Assembly (NCBI GenBank): GCA_021307315.1
Contig: JAJSPD010000001.1
Location: forward strand, 1,426,001 to 1,490,000
Direction of reading: 5' to 3'
Origin: Bisporella sp. PMI_857
Lineage: Eukaryota; Ascomycota; Leotiomycetes; Helotiales; Helotiaceae
Length of the DNA stretch: 64,000 bases
Shown: piece after piece, positions 49,591 through 62,087 of the stretch
How positions within the stretch are numbered: position 1 is the first letter of the stretch
Layout: each line of letters begins with the position of its first letter
Notes under the pieces: model-generated
The model's database searches: none
What the model saw: only the letters and a program-made list of their open reading frames with translations
Told to the model about the DNA's origin: nothing
Made by a program: the position numbers and the translations under genes

Positions 49591-50241
49591 CCAGTCGTGG
49601 CTATGGCTTTTATGAGCATTCTTGCATTTCTGCGTCAAAAGGAGAGCGGCGCATTCCAGGATTTATAGGTGCATAGTTGCACGGAGTTCTTACGGGTTAT
49701 CATCGAAGGGTAGGAACAATATGGCTGGAGTTTAAGGCAGGATTATGGGACACTCCGGCTAACGACGATGAATGTATCGTAGTTTACGAGGATGAAGGAA
49801 TATGATTACAAAGAACTGTATTACGGATATGAGCCTCATACGTGATTACCAAATCTGTAAATGGAACATATTACATGAAATCCTTCAGCAAAGCATTCCA
49901 CTTGTTTAATTCAATGTCGTCCAAAGCAAATCAACTTTGACGATCTTAAATTTTAAGCATTATGCTTTCTTTTCTTCATATTCGTTCGTGACTTTGCGTC
50001 TAGAATGGAGATTCCTCTTATGTGGAGACATGCCTTGATAACATATCCTTCATTTTTACCCCAGAAAGTGCTTATCGGACGCCAAGATTGCAGCCGCGCC
50101 TTGATAAGGCGCTTACTTTCTCCCCTCGGTATCTTTCACCTGCGTACTGCATCATCACTGCTATTCACTTCAAGCAGCTTCTTCATGAAATTCCGATGAC
50201 GGTGGGACTGGACTTGCGTTCTCAAATATTCAATTCATGTC
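49591..50241. other. Intergenic between CUL3 and the SNF2-family gene
   Basis: This holds the 3' region of CUL3 and the promoter of the next gene. Frames here are short. A 19-bp palindrome at 50231-50249 straddles the first possible ATG of the SNF2 gene. Confidence 0.4.
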
Positions 50242-50249
50242 ATGAATTG
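50231..50249. repeat. 19-bp palindrome at SNF2 gene start
   Basis: CAATTCATG (50231-50239), one T, then CATGAATTG (50241-50249) is a perfect inverted repeat. The first possible ATG of the SNF2 gene (50242) lies within it. Confidence 0.7.
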
Positions 50250-53200
50250 CCATAGTTCGTTCTGCGATTCCACTATTACCCCTCCTCTCTTGTTTAGGCA
50301 GACAACCTCGACAGTCGAAGAGCGCACCACCACAGCAGGACCTCACAACCGCGATCGTCTCCAGACTCACACAGTAGCAGGTAATATGATCTATAATCAA
50401 GAGCCTTTGCCAAAGCGGCGAAAATTGAGTGTTTCGGGCGAAATTAGAATGCCATTGCACGGCATCCCCAACCTCGGTCTCGATATCGAGAAATACATTC
50501 CTGCAGGGTGCATACGGATTCGCAGATCCGAATGTCATATGCCCGATGATTTGTGGGATTCCTGCAGCAAGTGGAGGACTTTGTGGCCAGGCCGAGATCT
50601 GCCGCCAGATGATGATTCCTATCTGCCTAATGTAAGCTTGAGTCTTCGACATACATTGATGTTCGTTGCTGATACTAGCCGGAATCAGCCGATACGAAAT
50701 CTTTTGATTAAATCCTCTCTTATACATTATTCCCTTCTTCACTCTGAGTCATTGATTCGACTAGAGTTCAAGACAAATGACGAACAGCGTGGTCAAGTGA
50801 GGGTTCATATTCTGCCGGATGACGTTGGAAGAAGTGTTATTGCTAGGAATAAAACTGCCCTACGGAAGGCTATGCAGAGACTTCTGTTGGATATCGACGT
50901 CACAAATACAGTTTGGAATGCTGAATGGATAGAGGAAACTCCATTTGCGCATATCGATCCTTCTCTAGATCAGGAAGAACAAGATGACGCCTCGCTGTTC
51001 TATATTTTCAATACGCTCCCATCGCCGAAACCAGAACCGGAGCTTATCGCAGATGAACATGCTCGCAACGCAATCTACAGCCTTCTCGAGAGCGATGTTG
51101 AGGGACTGATCACAACTATGCATGAATACCAGAGAAGGTCCGCTGCGACAATGCTCCAACGAGAAACACAGCCTTCGAGAGTGCTTGATCCCAGGCTACG
51201 ACCGGTGTTAGATCAACAAGGCAGCACATGGTTCTGTGATTTTAATACAGGCGCGATTTTGAAGGAGGCTCGCACATATGAAACCACGAGAGGCGGCATA
51301 TGTGCCGAGACTATGGGTTTGGGTAAAACGCTTATCTGTTTAGCGGTAATTCTTGCCACCAAAGATATCTCATCGCAGATCCCCATCGAATATTCTGTCG
51401 ATACTGTTCCAGTACGGCCCACCACAGGTTCTCTTAGGGAGGTTTGTGCAGCAATGATCGGTAGAGCTGCAATTCCCTGGAAAAATTATTTCACCGCGTT
51501 GGAAGCCGAAGGCTTAGATTACTCAGAATGCAGAAAGGCGATACAGAGATATCCAGGGCATTACTTCATTCCTCCTCCTGGCCCTCGTCGAGGATCTCGT
51601 AATCCTATCACTAAGCCTCCACGTAAAATCTGGCTTTCTAGTGCTACGATAGTAGTCGTTCCAGCAAACTTGGTAAAGCAATGGCAGCATGAAATCCAGA
51701 AACATACTTTTGGGTAAGCGGGCTCTCCGAGCAAATTTCCTTGACTCGGAATATCCCAAGATTTGTTCTGCTCGTGAGACAGGTATCTATCTCTAAAATA
51801 TGTCTTTAGAATAGATGTCTCTTACATCAATATTTTTCGATCAAAATATTATCAGAAGTGAATAGCTGACTTTGAGATTCTGATGATAGGTTGAAAGTGC
51901 TCGTTTTAATCAGCTCAAAGGATAAATTACCCGTGTCCGAAGAGTTGCGAGAATACGATATTATCCTATTTAGCAAGCAGAGATTTGATTTGGAGGCTAC
52001 AGACGGATTTGACAAAATGGGACGCTCAAAATCTAGTACATTTGGTGTGTGTGAATGCCCATATGTCGGTGCGACTAGAGATAGAGACTGCACTTGCTTC
52101 AAGCAAGAGGATACGTACCAATCTCCACTGAAGGAGATTCTTTTCAAGCGGTTGATCTCCGATGAAGGCCATACTTTTGGGAATGCCTCTAAGGCTTCAA
52201 GAACAGACGCATCAACAGTCATTGATTTCTTACAAGTCTCGGCCCGTTGGATTATCTCCGGAACTCCCACTAGGGGGCTTTACGGTGCAGAAATCTCCCT
52301 TGGATCGTCCAGATCCACCAGCCATACCCCCTTGTCACCTAGCGAGATGGAGGATGAGGCAAATCTGGTGACAGGTGTGGCTAGTTCTTTTGAAAGCCAT
52401 GGCCATTCAGTGTCACTTCCAAAAATTACAGAAGATGAGCTAGGCTCCTATCGAGAAGAGCGGAAAGATCTTGAAAAGCTTGGTAACATTGCGTCGGTCT
52501 TTTTGAAAGCTAGACCATGGGCAAATACCCTTGAAGATGGAGATATTGCATCATGGTCACAGTACGTCTTGCAGCCTCGACACGGATCAAAAAGTCATGG
52601 AAATATGGGTTGTTTGAGGTCCACTCTAGAAGGTATGATTATCCGCCACCGACCTGAGGATGTCGAACGAGACATAATTTTGCCTCCTTTACAACAATCG
52701 ATTATCAATATTGAGGGCTCCGTGCAAGACAAGCTTTCTCTGAACATTTTTTCTATGATGATTGTATCTAATGCGGTCACTTCTGAGCGAAAGGATGCAG
52801 ATTATCTTTTCCATCCTCGACAAAGAAAAGCACTTAACCTGCTGGTTTCCAATCTGCGACAAGCCTCTTTTCATTGGTCGGGATTTACTATGGAAGATGT
52901 TCGGACCACAGTTGACCTTTCGAGGAACTTCCTTGAAAAAAGGGAAGTAAACGTAACAGCCGGTGACGAGAGTCTTTTGGAAGAGGCTATTCGATATGGA
53001 GAATTGGTCATATCTAATAGCCTTCAAAAATGCATCCACGACTCGCATGAGTTGCCCGTCTACATTCAAAACGATTGTCCAGATGAGATAAGAAGTGCTT
53101 GGGCGCTAGATGGGAAATCCAAGAACCCAACTTTGATGGGATTAACGATGGTTCATGCTGCCCAGAAATTTGTTACATCTCAACTGTGGAAAGAGGATCC

Positions 53201-55561
53201 GATGGATGGATTAGTTGGGGCTGGAAAACGAGCCCTGCAAGAGGCATATGATGCAGCTTACACTCAGTCCAGCTCGAACCGCTCGAAAAAGAGTAGTAAA
53301 GCTTCGAAATCGACCAAGACCGAAGTTAGTGTGGAGTTGGCTGGTGGTTTGACTGTGGTTGCTGAAGAGAGGTATGTAAATCATAAACCAAATGCATCAA
53401 AGCCTTGCCCTCGAAAAGCACGCACAATCATATACACGTTGTACCGCAGGATCCCTTATCTATATATATTACGAAAGATTGCTGACCTTCGTGGACTTTA
53501 GTCCAAGAAAACGTAGCAGGAACTTCAGCAAACAAAACGTGTTGAATTGGGACATTCAGGTTGATGAAGTATCCGCAACTACGTCGTCATCGGCTAATAA
53601 AGTATTCATCGATGAAGAATCCCAATCAAGAAGCAAGTCACGGTCTGCTCTCAGGGAGACAGATAAGACAGAACTAGCAGGGACCTTAAACCCATCGTCT
53701 CCACTCGCAAGGGCCTCCATCATTTCGACATCCTCTGCGAAGCTGTCATATTTGATGGATAGAATAATGCTTTATCAAGAAGAAGAAAAAATTATCGTGT
53801 TTTACGAGGCAGAGAACGTAGCCTACTATATTGCTCAGGCCCTAGAGTGTCTTCAAATAAAGCATTTGATTTATGCGAAGTCACTGCCATCTGCGCGCAA
53901 AGCCCAATATGTTGTCACATTTAATCAAACTGATACCTTCAGAGTTTTGCTCATGTAAGAGAGCTCCTAATGTACTGAATCATGAGTGATTGCTAATTAT
54001 TCCTCGCAGGGACATCTCACAGGCTGCATTTGGTCTTGACCTAAGCTCTGCTTCTAGAGTCTACTTTGTTAATCCAGTTTTCTCACCACAGGTTGAAGCA
54101 CAAGCAGTCAAGCGCGCTCATCGTATCGGACAAACAAAACCTGTTTTTGTGGAGACGCTTGTACTTAAAGGCAGTATTGAAGAGGTGATATTGGATCGAA
54201 GATCGAACCTCACAACCGAAGAACACAACAAATGTAAGAATAATATCCTAGATGATGACACCATGTACAATTGGATAAGGAATGTAAGATTTATGCAAAT
54301 TTCTATGCCGGAGATAGCAGGCCCAGAGCAAATGGCCGAGCTGGGGACGCCTCAGCTTGTATTCGGCAGGAACACAACTTCTAAGCCTGTGTCCAGCTTC
54401 CATGATCCTGACGCAGACTTGGTAGTGGACGGGTTTAGTCCTAAAGCAAAGAGAAAAACAAATATTTCTTTCGGCACTGAAGTGGATGACGATGCTTCAT
54501 CAACCTGCAATGCGAGAGTAAGAAAAGTTGGCTTTGCTAAAGGACAATCCCAGGAAGATGTCCATCCCCAAATGGAAGCCCATTCGGCCCCTATCACTCT
54601 TGCTACCTTACAGGCGACAGCACCAACTATCGGAGAATCTTTCATGGCAGCTGATCGATTACAACCCGAATTCGAGCTGGGCATTGCGCAAGCGAGATCA
54701 TTGTCCATTCCGATATCAGACAAAGAAAATGCCAATGAAGCCAATCAAGAGGCTTTGTGCAAGCGTAAGCTACTCGAAGTTGAATCCGAAATTGTCCTGG
54801 GTTCACGGCCATCAATTTTTGGAGATGGTAGTCCACCACTGAAGAAACCCAAAAAGTCAGTAAGCTTTGCCCTTCCAGACGTACCATCAAATGAAATTAA
54901 AACTATGGGCGAGTCACTACTCAGTAGTAGTCCAAGGAACTTTTCATCTTTCCAATTTCAATTCCAAGGAGAACATCCGGATTTTTATAGCAGCACCGCC
55001 GGGAATACTTTGCGACAGCAAGAGCAAGCTGTGAAAGGTCTTCTCACGCCTGCTAAAACATCTCCAGGCGTGGGCTCATCCAATCACTCCTATCCGGACA
55101 AGTCAGACGATGAGATTGAGTTCGGAACTCCAGCTCGTAAAGTTCGCAGGACAGGCAGCTCACGCCACCGGTACTTTCGAAAACGAAGCATCGGGCTCAA
55201 GGTCGGAGATATTTATCAGCAAGTACCTATTGAAGATGCTAGTTCTTCTACTACCACAAACTCAAGAAAATCATCGTCACCAGCCAGTACAAGTGCTTGC
55301 CCTGAAAGGAATGGCTCGACTCTACGGGGTTCTATTGATAATCTCAACAAAGACATCAGTAGTCCCTCCAAGGCCGAGAGAGCTCGGCTTGATTCAAACG
55401 GCTTCAAGTCCTTGCTTGTCAAACTTCGTATCAAGCAAAGCCCCCATAATCTGGGGGACATTGAGAAACAATCAGATGCCTTTCGTAAGGAAATGCAATG
55501 TTTGGGAGCAACCATGGGGCCAAAAGGATGGGTTGTAAATGTGCGAACTAAGGACTGGTGA
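50242..55561 (+). CDS. SNF2-family DNA-dependent ATPase/helicase
   Basis: Four exons (50242-51713, 51890-53371, 53502-53954, 54010-55561) give 1652 residues from the first ATG. The in-frame ATG at 50386 gives 1604 residues and directly precedes a nuclear-localisation-like PKRRK, so it may be the true start. Lobe 1 has motif I ETMGLGKTLICLA (~residue 360), VVVPANLVKQWQHEI (Ia), DEGH in the DExH box (RLISDEGHTFG) and ISGTPTRGL (III). Lobe 2 has KIIVFYEAENVAYY, GLDLSSASRVYFVNPVF and QAVKRAHRIGQTKPV (V-VI). The lobes are separated by a very long insert of ~500 residues. The C-terminal ~500 residues are Ser/Lys-rich. I cannot assign the subfamily; Rad5/Rad16-like branches also use DEGH, but no RING finger is seen. 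Confidence 0.88.
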
Positions 55562-56017
55562 GAACCTTTGGTCGGCGATCTTCCCCATGATCGCACCAAA
55601 GCTTTGCCGTGTAAATATTATGAATATAAGTTTGGGGGAAAGGATGCTGAGGACATCTAGGTATGATTGGCGTGTAAGATAGAGAGATAGATAGAACAGA
55701 CAGCATGCTATGATGAATAGAATCTATTTCCGCATTAGAGCCTGAACACTGCCTCCGTATTATCGTTTCGATGATCATATATCCTCCTTGGACGTTGATT
55801 TGACACATACCGGCATTCCCGAAGTCTCCAAAGATAGACATAATTTCTTTGATATTATGTTGCTCATATTAGCTTTCAAGACAAGAAAGTCAGGGTATCA
55901 TACAAAAGGTTCCACCAAAACTCCATCCCAATGTGGCCTATTTCCTTCACTTATGCAATACTCACTCCCGTCTCCTATGTGCCCTTGTATCTACACATCT
56001 GTCCCTATAAACTCTGA
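55562..56017. other. Convergent intergenic region
   Basis: This separates the 3' ends of the SNF2 gene (+) and the VOC-fold gene (-). Nothing else is recognised. Confidence 0.45.
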
Positions 56018-56689
56018 TTAAGGCTCCCCATCAATCTCCTGGCAAACACATTCTAGCCGAAACCCATCCGGGTCTAGTATAAAAGCCGCATAATAAAACG
56101 CGCCAAACTCCTCCAAAACAGCCGGCTTTCCCTCATCCTTCCCTCCATTCCTGCACGCCGCCATCCAGAACTCCCTTACAGCCCTCCTTGACGGCGCGTT
56201 AAACGTAACACTGCTCCCTGGACCAGGCGGTCGTGCCGCTTTGCTATACTCGAAAAGCTTGAGGACCTCGTGGTCCTGATCGAAGCCGAAGCCGACGATG
56301 GCCAGGATCTCGTGGTCGTAGATGGGCACTACGTCTAAGGGCGCCAGGATCTTGGTGTAGAAAGCCTTTGAGGCTTTGTATGAACGGACCCCGAAGGAGA
56401 TGCGGCCGAGGACTCCCCGCCGCTGCGGGTTCGTGAGGTAGTACCTTGCGCCATCGGACGTCTTTTTTGTGACGGCTTCAGCGGCGTCTTTTCCTTCGAG
56501 CGACTTCGAGTGGCTGTGGCAGAGGTGCGCCGTCGGCAGGGTGCCGAGGAGGTTATCTTGCGGTGGTGTCGATGGTGGTGTGATTGCGTAGGTATCGTAT
56601 TTGTCGGCCTGCGGGGCGCGAGAGTAGCGTGGTGGACGGTTAGGCTTCGCAATAGGTAAGGTATTGCGAATCCAGTTCATTTTACTCAT
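56018..56689 (-). CDS. VOC-superfamily (glyoxalase/bleomycin-resistance fold) protein
   Basis: The single exon codes 223 residues from ATG 56689; a second Met lies three codons later. The N-terminal ~90 residues look disordered and Pro-rich. The C-terminal ~130 form one VOC module: GRISFGVRSYKASKAFYTKI (beta-alpha start), EVLKLFEYSKAARPPGPGSS, then FYYAAFILDPDGFRLECVCQ, whose Glu is the usual C-terminal metal ligand position. Such proteins are metal-dependent lyases, dioxygenases or binding proteins; the substrate is unknown. The long leader could be an organelle-targeting or unstructured region. It is convergent with the SNF2 gene. Confidence 0.8.
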   Translation of the reverse strand: MSKMNWIRNTLPIAKPNRPPRYSRAPQADKYDTYAITPPSTPPQDNLLGTLPTAHLCHSHSKSLEGKDAAEAVTKKTSDGARYYLTNPQRRGVLGRISFGVRSYKASKAFYTKILAPLDVVPIYDHEILAIVGFGFDQDHEVLKLFEYSKAARPPGPGSSVTFNAPSRRAVREFWMAACRNGGKDEGKPAVLEEFGAFYYAAFILDPDGFRLECVCQEIDGEP

Positions 56690-57722
56690 CTGGGCTCGTT
56701 CTATCTGGGGAGAAACAAGCGATCGTGGGCAGATATCGAGAGCATGTTGTGTTTTGGTGTGAGAGGAAAAGCGGTAGAAGAAGAAGGGTTTCAGAACGGG
56801 AGGGGTGAGGGGCCATTTTGAGGAACTATCTAATTCTTTGGAGTATTAAGGTATTGGAATCCTTTCGCGGTGTGAGGGGAGCGAAGGACGAGACCTTATC
56901 ATATTAGGAGGTCGCTTACGTTAAGCGAGCACCGTGGCGGAATCCTCAGCCTCTGGTTTAGCCAAGTAGCAGCCAACCGTTAGTTGAAGAGGATTAAGCG
57001 AGAAGGTTGGCATGCGTCATTTTATGTGGCAGGTGCTACAACTTTGGATTTGGGATCTGATCCGCATGTTATAAGAAGAGACGGGTCCCAATTTCCATCC
57101 TGAAGCGAATCCTTAGATTGGCTCATGCTGATAATGCCCACCGCTAGAAAATTTAAATATCGAATCACTACGAAGGTTGAGCTTTTGAGTCGGTTACTAT
57201 CGTACCTTAAGTGTAGGCTGAGTTCCAACTTACGAGCATGGCTTTCTCTATAATCACGTGATAAAACCTTACATTCAGATGGTTTGAAGAATAAGGCGGA
57301 TTGTGACCTAATATCAGTTTCTTGATCTTGCTCAATGATGCAAACAAAGGTGACGGCTTAGATTTCTGATACTGTTAGTAAGAGTCATTTGCGCTAAGAA
57401 CAATGCCTAGAAGGGAATATAATGCGTCATCGTTAGCAACATTTGAGAACACTCAGCAATAGATTGTACATTTTCAATTGTGGTTAAAGTTTTAATTCAT
57501 ATTTCATTCATACTGCTCTGTCTCTTTCATCCATTGAAAACTCATTAGCCGACCAAAAAGACCAAAGGCAGTCTCACTGAGAAACTATCTTTAATGAGAG
57601 TTCTCGCTTAAAATAGGGGTAAAGTAGAGTAATGTTGTCTCTTCATACTACATGAGAATAGCGAGGTTAGACGGCCTATGGCCAAGTATGGAGAATAAGC
57701 CTTTATGAAGGCTAACGATTAA
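56690..57722. other. Intergenic, ~1 kb
   Basis: This lies between the 5' end of the VOC gene and the 3' end of SWD3. The part near 56700-56900 is the VOC promoter and leader. The rest is AT-rich with no coding or repeat signal. Confidence 0.45.
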
Positions 57723-59208
57723 TTAATCCTCTTCCATGACATCATGCCTATCGATTGACCGATATGACAGGCTCCTTTCCCTGGTAACATTTGGGGTATC
57801 ATCGCTTCCAATGTCATTTTCAACTTTAATGTCGTCCATTCCAATATCCGTACCATCCCCCCCCTCCCCATACCTCAAATCATTCATTACATCGTTCTTA
57901 TCCTCATCCTCGATTGTATCAACCCAAATCCTGACTGTCCCATCAAGACCTCCGCTCACAATCGTCCCAGGTCGGCCTGGGTAAGTATCAACCCAGCAAA
58001 CCACACCTTCGTGTCCAGTAACTCGTTGTGCAATGTCTCTGGTCCTGACATCCCAGAATATAATTTCTCCGTTCTCGCTGCCAGAGACTATGAAACTATC
58101 GGTGCCGCTGATGCCAAATGCGCCGCCAAGTGAGTATTTCATGTTAGTATGTCCCTGGTACGTCTTCTTGCAAGTTCCAGAAACGTAGTCCCAAAGCCTG
58201 ATGCATGAATCAAGTGTGAATGCAAGAATATATCGACCATTTGGAGAGAATCGAACTGTAGTGACAGGCGCATTGTCTTCGTGTACAATTGTCCGGAGAC
58301 ATTGACCAGTCGCTGTATCCCATACTCGACTAAGGTAATCAGCTGAGAAATAGACTTTGATGAACTGAATATAATACGTACACTAGACCATCGGTAGAGC
58401 AGCTGCAGACCAACGTCCCATCTCGAATAAAATCTACGCCGCCAACAGGATCCGAATGCGCAGGCAAACTCCGCATCTGTCTCCTCGCTCTCAGATCCCA
58501 CAACACCACAGCCTCGTCATAGCTTCCACTGACAAGCATATTGCCCTTTGGCGAAAATGCTAACGAGTAAACATAATTGTGATGTCCCAGCAGTGGTGCA
58601 GGATATGGTTTTCCTGTAGCCCTGTGCCACAGTCGTATCGCTTTATCGTCTGAGCCGGAAGCTAAAGTTTTTGAATCAGGGCTCCAAGCAATTGTAGATA
58701 CACCAGCCAGATGTCCTTCTAAAGTGCGCATGTGCTTGCCTGTTACTGCGTCCCATATCTTGATTGTCCCGTCTGCTGAGCAACTCGCAATCCATCGGCC
58801 ATCTGGTGAAAACCGAACTTGTGAGACACCTTTCGTATGACCTTTCAGAATAAATTTCTGCTTATAATTAAGCTTCAAGGGTTTGTATGCCGGCGGGGAC
58901 GGCGCATCGTCATCATCGAAATGATGGGAACGATGACTGTCAGGAGTGCTGGAGCTACTTCTGCTGCGCCTTCGAAAGCTGCGATCACGGTCATCTGCAC
59001 TATCATCTGAAGAGTGCGATCTGCGCCGGCCACCCGTATCTTGACGCGGGCTCAGTTTTGATGATCGGTAGGACTTGTGGTCTCCATCATTTTCTGGAGA
59101 GCTATATCGAGGCGTATCAGTTTCGCTATCATACGCGCTTAAACGTCTTCTCTTGGTTGAGTGCCGAATCTCTGAGTCACCGCTTGGAGCAGAATTAAAA
59201 TCAGACAT
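57723..59208 (-). CDS. swd3: COMPASS/Set1 complex WD40 subunit (Swd3 / WDR5)
   Basis: It is a WD40 propeller scaffold of the histone H3K4 methyltransferase complex. Two exons (59208-58382 and 58329-57723, 52-bp intron GTACGT..CTTAG) give 477 residues. The first ~110 residues are Ser/Arg-rich and disordered with RRR/RS repeats. From ~120 to ~430 seven WD repeats are visible: [20 protein letters not shown] with [71 protein letters not shown]-type CIRLWDY and [10 protein letters not shown]. The [20 protein letters not shown] and [13 protein letters not shown] blocks are close to WDR5. A short acidic tail follows. The 5' leader may contain a GTAAGT donor near 59238. Confidence 0.9.
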
Positions 59209-59521
59209 ATTGTATGATTTGTCGAGATAAAACTTACGTGGGAGACGCGACGTGTTTCTAGCCCTGCAATAAATTGAGCATTAGCTACACCGCCTTCCAA
59301 ATTCGCTTGCTTTACAGTAGCTCTAGGAACCCCAGGTTTGGCGCAGGCCCGACATAATATTAAGGTACATTACGATCACTTCCAAACAGCAATCATACAC
59401 CTCCACATTTAGGTCTATACAGCATCAGTTAAGGTAGGCAATGGTATCAGACTTCTAGAACAATATTTACGACTTCCCTTGACTCAAATATTTTGGGAAA
59501 TATCAAATAATCTAGGACGAC
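59209..59521. promoter_or_regulatory. Divergent promoter, SWD3 / ISC1
   Basis: The 313-bp head-to-head spacer shows no motif I can name. A GTAAGT on the minus strand at ~59238 could be the donor of a 5'-UTR intron of SWD3. Confidence 0.3.
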
Positions 59522-61065
59522 ATGAACACTTCCATGCCTACAGAGATTAATGTCATCACTCTCAATTGCTGGGGCTTAAAATATCTTGCAACCCTCCGGA
59601 ATGAGAGATTAGCAGAAATTGGGAAACGAATCGCGAATGCTAGCCCAGTGCCACAAATCGTTGGGTTGCAAGAGTGCTGGACGCAGCAAGACTATCAAGC
59701 TATTCGCGCAGCTACAAAACATATTCTGCCACATGGGAAATTCTATCATAGTGGAATATTCGGGGAGGTTTGGCGATACTTTCAAAATGGCCCATTGTGG
59801 AGAGTTCAATGTTCCGCTATCCTCTCAACGGAAGACCAACAGCCTTCTTCAGGGGAGATTGGTTTGTGGGCAAAGGAGTTGCCTGTGCTAGGATATGCTT
59901 TGGTCCTGAACTGAAAGATGTCGTGGAAGTATTCACAACCCATGTTAGCAGCTCTGAACCCGTGTTCAACGATAATCCATACTAATCCTTGCAGCTTCAC
60001 GCACCATACGAGACCGAACCTCATGACTCCTACATATGCCACCGAACAGCGCAAGCATGGGAGATTGCAAAGCTTATGCGCGGAGCCGCAGAACGTGGGC
60101 ATCTTGTACTAGGTCTTGGAGACTTCAACATGATACCGCTTTCCCTAGCTCACCGCTTAATAAGCACACATGCTCCAGTTCGCGATGCCTGGCGCCTTCT
60201 TCATCCCGATTCTTCAATTGGTGCAGCGATTGATTCTGTGGAAAAAGCACGACATCGTCCAATTCCAACCGCTGATTATAATATATTAGAAAATGGTGCA
60301 ACATGTGATAGTGTGTTAAATACATGGCGATGGAGCAAAGATCAGCAAAAGCGTCTGGGGCCAAACCGTCCTACAATAACGATACCTGGAGACAGACCTG
60401 ACCCCAAAGCCAAACGGCTAGATTATATATTTGCTAGTACAGGCGCCAATCCTTCAGATCCAAAGAAGGGAGGGTGGATTATCAGCACTGCCAAAGTAGG
60501 TATGATGGAACGCCATCCCGTGTTTCAGTGCTCTCTAAGTGATCACTTCTCTGTCGAAGCGACATTGGTGCATTCTTCGAATGTTAAAGTTGCAGCAAGC
60601 AAGAGTGAGGACGAGGATAATGCCGTACATAATGGCGTGTATCTGCAATCTCCAGCTGGTTCTGAAATTGTCTTAGACGGTGTCGCACACCAACTAAATA
60701 ACAATGCTCCAGAGTTTCTACCAATACAAACCTATGACGAAATTCTTGCCATGATCCATAAATATCAACGTCGAGAGCGGCACCAACGACGTTTCAGGCT
60801 CGGTAATTTTGCTACTTCATTTGTAATATGCATTGGATGCTTGATTGCTGTTTGGTGGAGTCCACGAAACTTCGTCTCGTTTCTACTCATGCTGTTGAGC
60901 AGTCTAGGACTTGGCCTAGGAGTCATCGACGGATTGATCGGCGGCCTGTTCGTAGGGAGCGAAATTCGAGCACTTAAGGAGTTTGAATGGGAAATCTGCA
61001 ACGCCAGAGAGGCGGCTGGCGGAGAAGCACACTCGCTTTTCCAAGAAGGAGTTCAAGATTGGTAG
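59522..61065 (+). CDS. isc1: Inositol phosphosphingolipid phospholipase C (ISC1-like), frameshifted as given
   Basis: It hydrolyses inositol phosphosphingolipids to ceramides (neutral sphingomyelinase family) at ER/mitochondrial membranes. Exon 1 (59522-59943) and exon 2 (59995-61065) join phase 0 across a 51-bp intron with an ATACTAAT branch point. Conserved catalytic-domain blocks are INVITLNCWGLKY, IVGLQECW (metal-binding Glu), GRPTAFFRGDWFVGKGVACA, GLGDFNMIP and LSDHFSVEA with the catalytic His. Two C-terminal membrane helices follow (~FATSFVICIGCLIAVWW and the next 25 residues). Inside exon 1, the frame shifts by one base at 59761-59766: HSGIFG is followed in the other frame by GLAILSKWPI. 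The family expects GGG with five Gs and four are present. With one more base the protein would be 497 aa. Confidence 0.9.
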
Positions 61066-61511
61066 GCAGTTATTTAGAACGACATCCTTGGAGAGCAGCC
61101 TATACCTAAAACCTATCTTCGCCTTAAATTTTGGACCCATTGCAAGAATAAATAAATTGGGAACAAGTGATGCCAACATATATCGTACCATTACCTACTC
61201 TTATTTTGAGATACTTCTTTGCATTTGTTGATTTCGCCAATGCATCCGAATGCCACGTAATCCGTTCTATCAAGCGGTCATGCTCAGTCCAGCTCCGAGA
61301 ACAAAGCGAGCGAAAGGCTGCAGGCAGCAGTCAGCATACCAAACAACTGCATATACATCACATTCTAGTGGAAATTTATTTTATTCTTCGAGGTAGGTAG
61401 CATGTCTATGCTGAACATCTCAAGTCTAGGTTACTGCCCGCGTGTAAATGCTTCGCCATTAGTCTACGAACTGCCAAGTCAAGATCACTAAATGTATATG
61501 CCTGCGAGAAG
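61066..61511. other. Intergenic, no gene seen
   Basis: This covers the 3' region of ISC1 and the spacer before the decayed HET region. No coding or RNA signal is seen. Confidence 0.4.
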
Positions 61512-62087
61512 ATGGAAGATCAGAATTTGAGTCAATCTGGTGGGCTTGAGCTGGTTGATGGGCTGCTCCGGAATATCGTTGCTTTGAATCTATATCTATA
61601 TGGACTTGAATTCGGTCTACAGATCGCTAACCCAATGGACCGAGCTGCGGAGATAGCAAAGCTGCAACGGACGCTAGAGAGGACGAATGAGAGCGAAGCG
61701 CTCAAAATGGATGAATAGCTGGCAACTATTCTTACGGAGCGTGGGACGCGTTTATCCCATAGATCTTGCACATTCGTTGCCTTGAGGGTCTATCTTGCAT
61801 TAAGTGCATATGTTGAAAAGCGCGAAGCTAGCAGAGAAAGAGATCTCGAGACAAGGCGAGCATGGAAACGAAAAAGAAAAGATTTATATGACGAAGAACA
61901 TCACTGTGATGTTGCAGCTCTCAACGAGCCGGATATTCAGAGGATCGTCGATTCTCTCACTAAAGTCGATGTATTTCAGCATCTTCAACAATGGCCACAG
62001 CTTAGGCTTCCTCTTACAGTTGAATTTTTGGCTTCAAATGCATATCCAGAAAAGCTTCAGTTTGATGCTTCTAATGAAGAGACGTAA
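61512..62087 (+). pseudogene. Hypothetical protein gene interrupted by in-frame TAG
   Basis: One frame runs 61512-62087 and is broken only by TAG at 61716-61718, after KMDE and before LATILTERG. Read through, it would be ~190 residues, mostly helical: a Leu-rich N-terminus (LLRNIVALNLYLYGLEF), a Glu/Arg-rich middle (RERDLETRRAWKRKRKD) and a Leu-rich end. CAG to TAG would explain the break. I recognise no family. It may be the 5' part of the HET-type gene that follows or a separate small gene. The downstream spacer also reads somewhat protein-like (WAKEKFLPVSQLNDSG). Confidence 0.45.
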
